Below, piece by piece: positions 25,391 to 33,184 of a stretch of DNA of 64,000 nt. Within the stretch, counting starts at the first letter, position 1. The number at the start of each line of letters is the position of its first letter. The stretch covers positions 1-64,000 of the forward strand of contig JANOQJ010000048.1 of assembly GCA_031414805.1 (NCBI GenBank), read 5' to 3'. Both the position numbers and the translations under genes were made by a program. The notes under the pieces are model-generated. The model saw nothing but the letters and a program-made list of their open reading frames with translations. It did no database searches and was not told the origin of the DNA. This DNA comes from JAAFIW01 sp031414805. Its GTDB lineage: Bacteria; Pseudomonadota; Gammaproteobacteria; Burkholderiales; Burkholderiaceae_C.

Positions 25391-26842
25391 ATGGGTGCCC
25401 ATGATTTGTTAACCGACATTCCCGTGTTGCAAGGCGGCTTCGCGCCAGTGATGCAGGAACTCAGCGTCACGTTGACTGACATTCAAGGCCAGGTGCCCAC
25501 CGACTTGAATGGCCTGTATGTGCGCAACGGGCCCAACCGCCGCTTCGAAGCGCCGGGGCGCTACCACTGGTTTGATGGCGACGGCATGCTGCACGCCCTG
25601 CGCTTTGACCGGGGCCAGGTGACGTATCAAAACCGCTGGATTCAAACCGAGGGCTTGCGCGAAGAACTGGCCGCGGGCCAGGCGCTGTGGCAAGGTATCA
25701 AAGACCCACCGCGCCAAGGCCGCCCCGATATGCCGCTGAAAAACACGGCCAACACCGATGTGAAGTTTTACGCCGGGCATCTGCTGGCTATGTGGTACCG
25801 GGGCGGGGCGATGTACCAAGTCAACCCCACTGATTTGTCGACCGTGGGCACGCTGACCGTTGACCCGCAAAACCCGGCGCTGGCGCTGTCTGCACATTCC
25901 AAGGTGGACGAGCGCACCGGCGAGCTCTTGTTCTTTGCGTATGGCAACACGCCGCCCTATATGCACTACGGCGTGATGAACCGCTTGGGCCAGCTGCAAA
26001 CCTTGATACCGGTGACGCTACCGGGCCCGCGCCTGCCGCACGACATGGCCGTCACCGCCAACTACACGGTGCTGCACGACCTGCCGCTGTTCAACGACCT
26101 GGACGCTTTGGCCGCTGGCCGCCAGAAGCTCAAGTTTCACCAGCTGCCCGCCCGGTTTGCGGTGGTGCCGCGTCACGGCACGGCGGCGCAGATTCGCTGG
26201 TTTGAGGCCAAGCCCACGTACCTTTACCACGTGTCCAACGCCTGGGAAGAGACTGAGGATGGCGACGGCGGCGGCACAGTGATTGTGATGACCGGCACGC
26301 CGTTTCGCCAGACCACGCCAGAAGCCGACGAGCAGCGCCTGCCCAAGTTGCTCGCCACGCTGGAAAACGACTGCGTGTTCTACGAGTGGCGCTTCAACCT
26401 GCGCACCGGCCACACCCATGAGCGCGTGCTGGACGACATCATCAACCAGGAGTTTCCCGTCATCAACAGTGCGTTTCTGGGCCACAAAACCCGCTACGCC
26501 TGGAACCTGCTGATGGCCCGCAGCCACCGCCCTGAGGAGCCGCGCTTTTGTGGCTATGTGCGCCACGATTTGCAGCGCGGCAGTTGCACCACCTACCACG
26601 AAGGCCTGGGCAAATGGTTCAGCGAAGCCTCATTTGCGCCCAAAGACCAGCCGCAGGCAGAAGACGACGGTTACTTGGTGGGCTTTGTGTGGGACGACGA
26701 CAGCCAGGCCTCTTATGTGGTGGTGACCGACGCGCACGACATCGCCCGCGGCCCACTGGCCCGCATCAAGCTGCCCCAGCGCGTGCCCAACGGCTTTCAC
26801 GCCACATGGGTCAGTGCGACGCGGCTGGCGCGGGGGTTTTGA
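25391..26842 (+). CDS. Carotenoid cleavage oxygenase (RPE65 family)
   Basis: The 483-residue beta-propeller dioxygenase shows the four iron-binding histidines in family context: 'LALSAHSKVDERTGE', 'RLPHDMAVTANYTVLHDLP', 'YLYHVSNAWEE' and the C-terminal 'NGFHATWVS'. 'LYVRNGPNRRFE' and 'YHWFDGDGMLHALRF' mark the N-terminal blade. Bacterial members cleave apocarotenoids or lignin-derived stilbenes; which applies here cannot be read from the sequence. The gene stands alone between srkA (divergent) and a Bug gene. Confidence 0.93.
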   Translation: MGAHDLLTDIPVLQGGFAPVMQELSVTLTDIQGQVPTDLNGLYVRNGPNRRFEAPGRYHWFDGDGMLHALRFDRGQVTYQNRWIQTEGLREELAAGQALWQGIKDPPRQGRPDMPLKNTANTDVKFYAGHLLAMWYRGGAMYQVNPTDLSTVGTLTVDPQNPALALSAHSKVDERTGELLFFAYGNTPPYMHYGVMNRLGQLQTLIPVTLPGPRLPHDMAVTANYTVLHDLPLFNDLDALAAGRQKLKFHQLPARFAVVPRHGTAAQIRWFEAKPTYLYHVSNAWEETEDGDGGGTVIVMTGTPFRQTTPEADEQRLPKLLATLENDCVFYEWRFNLRTGHTHERVLDDIINQEFPVINSAFLGHKTRYAWNLLMARSHRPEEPRFCGYVRHDLQRGSCTTYHEGLGKWFSEASFAPKDQPQAEDDGYLVGFVWDDDSQASYVVVTDAHDIARGPLARIKLPQRVPNGFHATWVSATRLARGF

Positions 26843-26954
26843 CGAGGGTTGCGCGAATAGCCCCAAAGGGTTCGCCATTACGTATTTCCCGCGATGAATC
26901 GGTCTGCGCACCGTCCTAACATAAGCGCCTGTCATTTTCCCAACAGGATTCCTC

Positions 26955-27953
26955 ATGAAACAACTTTTCGCGCTTGCGGCTATCGCCGCTACGGTCAGCT
27001 TGATGTCTGCACCGGCCCAAGCCCAGGCCTTCCCCGGCGGCAAGCCCGTGTCGTTTGTCGTGCCTTTTGCGGCCGGTGGCCCCACCGACCGCGTGGCACG
27101 CGATCTGGCCGAGGCCATGCGCAAGCAGATGCCCGGCAGCAACTTTGTGGTGGAAAACGCGGCAGGCGCTGGCGGCACGATTGGCGCCAACAAGGTTGCA
27201 AAAGCCGCACCCGATGGTCACACCCTGCTGCTGTGGCATATCGGCATGGCCAGCACACCCGCCATGTACCGCAAGCTCCCGTTCAAACCCCTGGAAGACT
27301 TTGAGTACCTGGGCCTGGTCAACGAAGTGCCCATGACGCTGGTGGGCAAACCGCAATTGCCCGCTAACACCTACCGCGATTTTGAAAACTACATCCGCGC
27401 CAACGCCGGCAAGCTGAACCTGGCGCACGCGGGCTTGGGTTCCGCCTCGCACCTGTGTGGTTTGCTGTGGCAAGCGGCGCTGAAAGGTGGCGAAGCCATG
27501 ACCACCATTCCCTTTGGTGGCACCGCCCCGGCCATGAATGCGCTGGTGGGTGGGCAGGTCGACGTGATGTGCGACCAGACGACCAATACCGTGCCGCAAA
27601 TCGAGGGCGGGCGCATCAAGGCTTTTGCCGTGACCACCGCCAAACCGCTGTCGGGCAACAAGGTGCTCAAGGACTACCCCAGCTTGCAGGAAATGGGCTT
27701 GAAGGGCTTTAACCTGACCATCTGGCACGGCCTGTATGCGCCAAAAGGCACGCCCCCAGCCGTGTTGACGCAGCTGAACACGGCATTGAAAGCCGCGTTG
27801 AAAGACCCCGATTTCATCAAGAAGCAAGACGGCCTGGGCGCGATTGTGGTGACTGACAACCGCGTGGAACCCGCTAACCACAAGGCCTTTGTGACGGCAG
27901 AAATTGCCAAAATCAAGACCGCGGTGGATGCGTCCAAGCAGTACGCCGACTGA
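26955..27953 (+). CDS. Bug/TctC-family substrate-binding protein
   Basis: The 332-residue product has a signal peptide ending 'MSAPAQAQAF' and Bug motifs 'KPVSFVVPFAAGGPTDRVAR', 'NFVVENAAGAGGTIGANKV', 'TTIPFGGTAPAMNALVGGQ' and 'LYAPKGTPPAVLTQLNTAL'. It should bind a carboxylate in the periplasm. No transporter membrane genes are adjacent. A strong terminator follows 20 bp after the stop codon. Confidence 0.92.
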   Translation: MKQLFALAAIAATVSLMSAPAQAQAFPGGKPVSFVVPFAAGGPTDRVARDLAEAMRKQMPGSNFVVENAAGAGGTIGANKVAKAAPDGHTLLLWHIGMASTPAMYRKLPFKPLEDFEYLGLVNEVPMTLVGKPQLPANTYRDFENYIRANAGKLNLAHAGLGSASHLCGLLWQAALKGGEAMTTIPFGGTAPAMNALVGGQVDVMCDQTTNTVPQIEGGRIKAFAVTTAKPLSGNKVLKDYPSLQEMGLKGFNLTIWHGLYAPKGTPPAVLTQLNTALKAALKDPDFIKKQDGLGAIVVTDNRVEPANHKAFVTAEIAKIKTAVDASKQYAD

Positions 27954-27971
27954 GCGACGCTCTGCTTCTCG

Positions 27972-27997
27972 AAAAGCCGCCTAAGGGCGGCTTTTTT
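27972..27997 (+). terminator. Rho-independent terminator
   Basis: The stem AAAGCCGCC / GGCGGCTTT with loop TAAG is followed by a T run. It ends the Bug transcript unit and can also serve the convergent caspase operon. Confidence 0.9.
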
Positions 27998-28062
27998 GAT
28001 GCGAGGGAGCAATCTGCTGCTGGCCTTGGCCTTGTCTGGTTACTTATCGAAAAACTATTTCA

Positions 28063-29531
28063 TTACGGCTTTCGCACCGTGTGATCACTGGGGAACGAGA
28101 TTGACTCGTTGCCTTTCTTTTTGAAGGATAAGTAATTGATCGTTAGCAGGCCAATCGGCATCAACATCTGGTCTGCCAATCGTTGCTCAAACGTTCCGAT
28201 GTCCAACATTGCGGGTCGTGATCGACTATTGAATGCGTTTTGTATTTCACTGTCTTCCATTCGCAAGATGCTCGCACCGCAGCAGTGCAGGGATTCAAGG
28301 ACGTGGATGTGAACCTTACTTCCCGGCGTGGTGTTTACGTCGACGACGACCTGATGACTTTTCCCTGGTATCGAGTAAAACCGGTCAACGGCGGGTAACA
28401 AGCACTCGGCGATAAATTCGAAACTTGGTGACAGTTCTGTGTGCTGTTGCAGGCGGAATAAGTCCTGAAATTTCTGGGTCTTGAATTCCTCGCGCAAGTG
28501 GGCGTTGGGATCATAAAAAACCTCGAATAGCATGCCGTCTAACAAAGCCTTCCGTTTGTCGACTTTCATCTCTTGGGCGCGTGCGACGAAAGCACTCAAA
28601 TACCCGCTAGCACCATGTGAGCCGCCGCAAGCGGCCTGATAAATATTGCGTCCGAGTACAAACAATGAGTTGACTGATGCTTTGTTGGCGATAGCGGCCG
28701 TGAAATCCTCAATTGCCGAGTTCTGTGTCGGCCAAGTGTGACTTTTCAGATCCCTAATCAATCGATGCGAAGTCTTTGCCTCATCCAGGATAAACAGGTT
28801 GTCGCTCAGTGCCTCGCCGGAATATTTGTCGATGCGTGCACCGACACTCAAATTGAAAAAGAACTCTTCCGATAAGGAGGTGTGCTCCCAAGAGATTTGT
28901 TTTCGCAGTGTGGTGACGCTGAGCGTGTTGCGTACGCGCTTGAACATGCTCTCGATAGACACGTCGGGAGTCGCGATGCGCTGCAACAGTGCAGCGGTGT
29001 AGGCGCGTTGCGGCCACGGCCATCGTCAGCCACCTGCCCGGGCGAAGTGGCAAAGGCGATCAAGGTTCCTTTCGGAACATACACAGACGCCAAGCCTCGA
29101 CTACCTCCAGAGCGATTCCAGGCGCGCTCGAAAGGGTTATTACGGCAGGCGTCGAGAATGATGATGTTTGTCGTTGTGTCAGCCTTTGCCATCACGTCGA
29201 TTACGCGGTTCAACGGAATGGAGGAGTGCTTGGCTGCGAGTTCGTCCGCAGTGTCGGTATTCACGGCGAGAAGATAGTTTTCGCCGTCAATCTGCATGCC
29301 ATGACCAGCAAAAAAGAACAGCCCGACGTCTTTGTCAACCAAAGCTCGCTTGAAGCGCTTAAGCGCACGATCCAAGTCGACGTTTGGACAATCAGTAATT
29401 TGGTCCACTTCAAATCCGCAGGTCTGGAGTTTGGCCGTTACATCGTTCGCGTCGTTGCATGGATTTTTGAGCACGCCACCATCAATATAAGCTGAATTTC
29501 CGATCACCAAAGCAGTCAGGCGACGGCTCAT
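28063..29531 (-). pseudogene. Caspase-like peptidase (C14) with C-terminal domain of unknown function, one-base frameshift
   Basis: The first part starts at ATG 29529-29531 ('MSRRLTALVIGNSAY') and carries the caspase dyad: His77 in 'FFFAGHGMQIDGENYLL' and Cys129 in 'IIILDACRNNPF'. At about 29005 the frame breaks after 'GRGRN'. Adding one base there restores the expected 'GAYTAALLQRI' and joins the 307-codon downstream frame, for about 489 residues in all. Residues about 240-489 form a soluble domain I do not recognise. The start overlaps the PemK-like stop (ATGA). It may be a natural pseudogene, a sequencing error or an off-switch; the C-terminal part shows no further stops, which favours a recent event. 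Confidence 0.8.
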
Positions 29532-29938
29532 TTTGCAACTGACCGAAATGCTGCCTGGACAGCGCGAACAAGCGAGGGATGTAATGTGCCCAGCTTGGGT
29601 ATCTGGCCGTGTGGCGCTGCGGGTGGTACCGAGAACCACTCTGTGGTGTACGGCAGATTCAGCAATTGTTTCAGGTCAAACTTTGTGTCGTAGCTCAGCC
29701 CGGCTGCGCCGTAGGCTGCAGGATTGCTGTCCCGCAGGATAGAGAACTCGCCGCGATGCAGGGTGGTAGTGCGTTGGCTGGTGCCGTAAGCAACCTGCAC
29801 CGTAAACGGTGGCGCATCGTCATCAAATACGATCAGTATCAGTGCAGGTCTTGGCTTGGGGCGGGGATGGAGGTCGTCGGGAAAGTGACACCAAACAATT
29901 TCACCAGCAACGGGCTCGGCCCACCCCTTTGATGTCAT
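29528..29938 (-). CDS. PemK/MazF-like protein
   Basis: The 136-residue protein has the MazF/PemK barrel start 'GEIVWCHFPDDLHPRPKPRP' followed by 'ALILIVF' and 'VQVAYGTSQRTTTLHRGEF'. MazF-family toxins are ribosome-independent or ribosome-dependent mRNA endonucleases. This one is slightly longer than typical and ends with an extra helix ('LHPSLVRAVQAAFRSVA'). It overlaps both neighbours by 4 bp (ATGA), so all three genes are translationally coupled. Whether it is an active RNase or a regulatory partner of the caspase cannot be decided from the sequence. Confidence 0.75.
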   Translation of the reverse strand: MTSKGWAEPVAGEIVWCHFPDDLHPRPKPRPALILIVFDDDAPPFTVQVAYGTSQRTTTLHRGEFSILRDSNPAAYGAAGLSYDTKFDLKQLLNLPYTTEWFSVPPAAPHGQIPKLGTLHPSLVRAVQAAFRSVAK

Positions 29939-30222
29939 GCAGATTCCAACTCAAGCAGGCTGGAGCGTACAGACCGTATCGTGACTTGGGACGCACGCTT
30001 GGTAATTTGTCTCGCTTGAGCGGCGCTTAGTGGCCCGTCATCAGCTTCGTATTGAGGCAGGAGCTTGATGGCCAGATCATGCAGCGCCAGATGAATGGCC
30101 TGGGTCTCGTCGACCCCCAGATGCGCCGCCAGTCGTTTAGCCGTATCACGGGTAACGCCGGTCGAGCTGTCTGCTGGACGGTAGCGAAATGCAATCTGGT
30201 CAACAGGGCTGCGCGTGAGCAT
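29935..30222 (-). CDS. Antitoxin-like small protein, first gene of the PemK-caspase operon
   Basis: The 95-residue protein contains 'GVTRDTAKRLAAHLGVDETQ' and 'AIHLALHDLAIKLLPQYEAD', a short helical arrangement like the DNA-binding half of type II antitoxins, and a charged tail. Its position ahead of a PemK-like gene with a 4-bp overlap, and a 23-bp palindrome 16 bp upstream, fit an autoregulating antitoxin. I cannot assign a named family. Confidence 0.65.
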   Translation of the reverse strand: MLTRSPVDQIAFRYRPADSSTGVTRDTAKRLAAHLGVDETQAIHLALHDLAIKLLPQYEADDGPLSAAQARQITKRASQVTIRSVRSSLLELESA

Positions 30223-30237
30223 AATTTTTCCTTTCGA

Positions 30238-30260
30238 TTAGATATCTTGAAGATATCTAA
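30238..30260. promoter_or_regulatory. Palindromic operator of the antitoxin-PemK-caspase operon
   Basis: TTAGATATCTT-G-AAGATATCTAA is a perfect 11-bp arm palindrome around one central base. It lies 16 bp upstream of the antitoxin-like start in an AT-rich segment suited to a -10 region on the minus strand. Type II antitoxins typically bind such sites. Confidence 0.75.
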
Positions 30261-30327
30261 AAATATTAAACCTGTCAAGGAGCGTTCTGTCTGAATCATC
30301 CGTATCTGGGGTAAACACCCAATGTCA

Positions 30328-30352
30328 AATTGGTAACGCTCGTTACGATCAG
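30328..30352. promoter_or_regulatory. Operator/leader shared with the cupin gene at 42.4 kb
   Basis: The palindrome GTAACG-CT-CGTTAC sits in the leader 'AATTGGTAACGCTCGTTACG' just before the E1-alpha start codon at 30356. The same 25-bp stretch, with two differences, precedes the cupin gene start at 42428 on the minus strand. This implies a common regulator, perhaps one of the nearby MarR or TetR-type proteins. Confidence 0.65.
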
Positions 30353-30355
30353 GGC

Positions 30356-31378
30356 ATGACAGAACATGAAACGCTGCTGGCGTTGTACCGCTGCATGGTG
30401 CGCATCCGGGCCTTTGAAAACGCGGCGGAGGCGGCCAGCCAGGGGGGCGTGAGTGCTTATGGCAAAGCGGCGGACGGCACGGCGGCGGTGCGCGGGCCCT
30501 TGCATTTGTCAACCGGCCAGGAGGCGGTGCCTGCCGGGGTTTGTGCGCATTTGACGGCGCAAGATTACTTGACCTCCACCCACCGCGGCCACGGTCACAC
30601 ACTGGCCAAAGGGGCCGACATGGGCCGCATGATGGCCGAGCTGTTTGGCAAGGCCACCGGGTTTAACGGGGGCAAGGGCGGCTCCATGCACATTGCTGAT
30701 TTTTCGGTGGGCATGCTGGGGGCTAATGGCGTGGTGGCGGCGGGGCTGCCGATTGCGGTGGGTGCGGCACATGCGCAAAAGTTGCTTGGCCAGCCACACA
30801 TCACCGTCTGTTTTTTTGGCGATGGCGCGATCAATCGGGGGCCGTTTCTAGAGGCGCTGAATTGGGCGCAGGTGTACCAATTGCCCGTGTTGTTTGTGTG
30901 TGAAGACAACCGCTGGAGTGCCACCACCGAAAGCGGGGCTATGACGGCCGGCGAGGGTGCGTCGGCCCGCGCCACCAGCATGGGCATTGCGGCCACGCCG
31001 GTGGACGGCAACGATGTGCTGGCAGTGCATGCCGCAGCGGGCGAATTGGTGCGGCAGGTGCGCTCTGGCGCAACGGGCCATGGTGGCCCGCGCCTGCTGC
31101 ACGCCACCACCTACCGCGTGAAGGGCCACGTGTCGGTGGACCCTGCCGCGTATCGCGACCCGGCGGAGTTGGCGGCTGCGTTGCAAACCGATCCTATTTT
31201 GCGCGTTCAAGAGCGTTTTAAGGCTCTAGCCCTTGTAAATACTGCTCAAGCAGCTATCGAAAAAGAAGCAACCCAAGAAGTGCAAGCGGCGCTGGACGCG
31301 GCGGCAGCAGCGCCTTGGCCGGACGCTGCGCAGGCGTTTGTCGATGTGCAGACCACCGGGGAGGGTGTATGGTTTTGA
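30356..31378 (+). CDS. TPP-dependent dehydrogenase E1 component, alpha subunit
   Basis: The 340-residue protein is the alpha subunit of an acetoin/pyruvate/branched-chain 2-oxoacid dehydrogenase-type E1. Landmarks are 'LSTGQEAVPAGVCAHLTAQD', 'TSTHRGHGHTLAKGADMG' and the TPP/Mg site 'CFFGDGAINRGPFLEALNWA' ending 'CEDNRW'. Near the C-terminus 'ALVNTAQAAIEKEATQEV' is encoded by a dispersed repeat, inserted between the last conserved helix and the end. The beta gene overlaps its stop codon. No E2 or E3 gene is nearby. Confidence 0.9.
   Translation: MTEHETLLALYRCMVRIRAFENAAEAASQGGVSAYGKAADGTAAVRGPLHLSTGQEAVPAGVCAHLTAQDYLTSTHRGHGHTLAKGADMGRMMAELFGKATGFNGGKGGSMHIADFSVGMLGANGVVAAGLPIAVGAAHAQKLLGQPHITVCFFGDGAINRGPFLEALNWAQVYQLPVLFVCEDNRWSATTESGAMTAGEGASARATSMGIAATPVDGNDVLAVHAAAGELVRQVRSGATGHGGPRLLHATTYRVKGHVSVDPAAYRDPAELAAALQTDPILRVQERFKALALVNTAQAAIEKEATQEVQAALDAAAAAPWPDAAQAFVDVQTTGEGVWF
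31215..31272. repeat. Dispersed 60-bp repeat inside the E1-alpha gene
   Basis: This forward copy has core 'tagcccttgtaaatactgct', close to the family consensus, and is translated in frame as ALVNTAQAAIEKEAT. Confidence 0.88.
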
Positions 31379-32445
31379 GCGATGAATCAAAGGCTCGCGG
31401 CGCAGGCCCTCACCCCCGCCCTCTGCCGAAGGCAGATCAAGGAACGCCAGAGGGAGAGGGAGTGAAGTCAGTGAACCTGTCTTACGCGCAAGCCGCCGCG
31501 CTGGCCGTGCAGCACGAGATGCAAGCCGATGCTCGCGTGGTCGTGATTGGCGAAGACGTGGGCCGGGGCGGCATTTTTGGCCAATACGCCGGTTTGCAGC
31601 AGCGCTTTGGTGCGCAGCGCGTGATCGACACACCGATCTCCGAGGCGGCCATCATGGGTGCGGGCGTGGGCATGGCGCTGGCGGGCTTGCGCCCGGTGGT
31701 GGAAATGCGGGTGGTGGACTTTGCGCTGTGCGGCATGGACGAGGTGGTCAACCAGGCCGCGAAGGTTCGCTACATGTTGGGCGGGCAGGGCCCACTTCGT
31801 CAAGGTTTGCCGATGGTCATGCGCATGCCGATTGGCATTTGGGATTCGTCGGCCGCGCAGCACTCGCAATCGCTGGAGGCCTGGTTTGCCCACCTGCCCG
31901 GCGTGGTGGTGGTGTGCCCCGGCACGCCGCAAGACAACTACAGCCTGCTGCGCGCGGCGCTGCAATGCGGTGACCCGGTGATTTACATGGAGCACAAAAC
32001 GCTGTGGCAGCAGCGCGGGGCGGTGGATGAGTCGGTCGTCGTGCCCCTCGGGAAAGCCGCTCAACTGCGCCATGGCGATCGGCTCACGATGGTCAGCTGG
32101 AGCCGACAGGTGCAGGTCTGCGCGCAGGCTTGCGACGAGTTGGCCGCGCAAGGCATCGGCGTGGACCTGCTGGACTTGCGCACCCTGTGGCCCTGGGACC
32201 GGCAGGCGGTGCTGGCGTCGTGCGCACGCACCGGCCACCTGCTGGTGGTGCACGAGGCCGTTCAAGTGGCCGGCTTCGGTGCCGAAATAGCCGCCACCGC
32301 CGCGCAAGAAACCGGCTGCCGCATCCGCCGCCTGGGTGCGCCGCGCATACCTGTGGGCTACGCGCCGGTGCTGGAAGCGCAGGCGCGGGTGGGCGTGCAG
32401 GCGGTGGTGGACGGGGCGCTTGCGCTGATCAGGGGAAAATTTTGA
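31369..32445 (+). CDS. TPP-dependent dehydrogenase E1 component, beta subunit
   Basis: The beta subunit shows 'VVVIGEDVGRGGIFGQYAGL', 'RVIDTPISEAAIMGAGVGMA', 'GGQGPLRQGLPMVMRMPIG' and the C-terminal transketolase-like 'LLVVHEAVQVAGFGAEIAAT'. ATG 31369 overlaps the end of the alpha gene and gives 358 residues. The first 31 come from a short inverted-repeat sequence (31403-31460), so GTG 31462, which starts right where homology begins, is a realistic alternative. Together with alpha it would form an alpha2beta2 E1 decarboxylating a 2-oxo acid or acetoin-like compound, perhaps one imported by the TRAP system downstream. Confidence 0.88.
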   Translation: MVLSDESKARGAGPHPRPLPKADQGTPEGEGVKSVNLSYAQAAALAVQHEMQADARVVVIGEDVGRGGIFGQYAGLQQRFGAQRVIDTPISEAAIMGAGVGMALAGLRPVVEMRVVDFALCGMDEVVNQAAKVRYMLGGQGPLRQGLPMVMRMPIGIWDSSAAQHSQSLEAWFAHLPGVVVVCPGTPQDNYSLLRAALQCGDPVIYMEHKTLWQQRGAVDESVVVPLGKAAQLRHGDRLTMVSWSRQVQVCAQACDELAAQGIGVDLLDLRTLWPWDRQAVLASCARTGHLLVVHEAVQVAGFGAEIAATAAQETGCRIRRLGAPRIPVGYAPVLEAQARVGVQAVVDGALALIRGKF

Positions 32446-32482
32446 ACGCAGAGGACGCAAAGGTTTCGCAGAGGACGCAAAA
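32443..32482. repeat. Partial 'cgcagaggacgcaaa' repeat
   Basis: Two tandem CGCAGAGGACGCAAA units follow the E1-beta stop codon. They are related to the longer inverted repeats at 35592-35697 and 54376-54497. Confidence 0.6.
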
Positions 32483-32528
32483 AACAGCCATGAAATCTGT
32501 GCCGAACTTACATACGAGGACTGTCTTT

Positions 32529-32642
32529 GCTCCTTCCCCCGCTGGGGGAAGGCGGGGATGGGGGCATGAGCGCTACATCGGTTTGCCAGAGTGTTCGCAC
32601 CGCATGCCCCCATCCCAACCTTCCCCCAGCGGGGGAAGGAGC
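32529..32642. repeat. Long inverted repeat with 40-bp arms
   Basis: Left arm GCTCCTTCCCCCGCTGGGGG..., right arm ...CCCCCAGCGGGGGAAGGAGC; the arms are almost perfect inverted copies around a ~34-bp loop. It lies between the E1-beta gene and dctQ and could attenuate or stabilise the transcript. A relative is at 51277-51393. Confidence 0.85.
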
Positions 32643-32665
32643 CTTGCATTCAAAAAATCTGCCCC

Positions 32666-33184
32666 ATGAAAAACGGCAAGCTCGAAGAAGCCCTGTCCGT
32701 CCTGTCCATGGCGGCGCTGGTGCTCATCACCCTGTTGAACGTGGTGACGCGCTACCTCACCGACCAATCGTTTGGTTGGACGGAGGAAATTTCAGTGTTC
32801 CTGATGGTGGTGATGGCCTTGTCGGGTGCCAGCGCCATTGCGCTGCGCGACAAGCACATTCGCATTGAGTTTTTCCTGAACCGCAAAGCGGCAGACGGCA
32901 CCGAAGTGCCCCGCCGCCGCCTCAAATTGCTGGGCTCGCTGGCCACCAGTGGCGTCTTCATGCTGCTGGCGGCGCTGTTTGTGCGCTGGGTGTGGGACCA
33001 GTACAAATTCTCGGAAACCAGCATGGGCCTGGGCGTGCCGCTGTGGTGGTACGGCGCGGTGCTGCCGGTGCTGTGCGCGGCCATTTCGGTGCGGGCGTTC
33101 ATGGCGTTTCTGCGCACGCTTAGCAGACAAACTGACCACGTGAGAGGGCAAGATGACCCAGCGGCACCGAGGGCGCCGCGATGA
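32666..33184 (+). CDS. dctQ: TRAP transporter small permease (DctQ)
   Basis: The 172-residue protein has four hydrophobic helices and the DctQ signature 'FGWTEEISVFLMVVMALSGA' followed by 'KHIRIEFFLNR'. It pairs with DctM to form the membrane part of a TRAP importer. ATG 32666 is the only good start after the inverted repeat. Its end overlaps the dctM start (ATGA). Confidence 0.93.
   Translation: MKNGKLEEALSVLSMAALVLITLLNVVTRYLTDQSFGWTEEISVFLMVVMALSGASAIALRDKHIRIEFFLNRKAADGTEVPRRRLKLLGSLATSGVFMLLAALFVRWVWDQYKFSETSMGLGVPLWWYGAVLPVLCAAISVRAFMAFLRTLSRQTDHVRGQDDPAAPRAPR

Noticed and set aside
28063..29531. Two separate genes, a short caspase and a downstream protein
   Set aside because: One added base joins them with the residues expected in the family, and the second frame lacks a ribosome site of its own.
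32529..32642. Possible CRISPR-like or rho-independent terminator array
   Set aside because: There are two inverted arms only, no regularly spaced direct repeats and no U tract.
31468..32649. 393-codon open frame opposite the E1-beta gene
   Set aside because: His/Arg/Gln-rich translation without motifs, antisense to a conserved enzyme.
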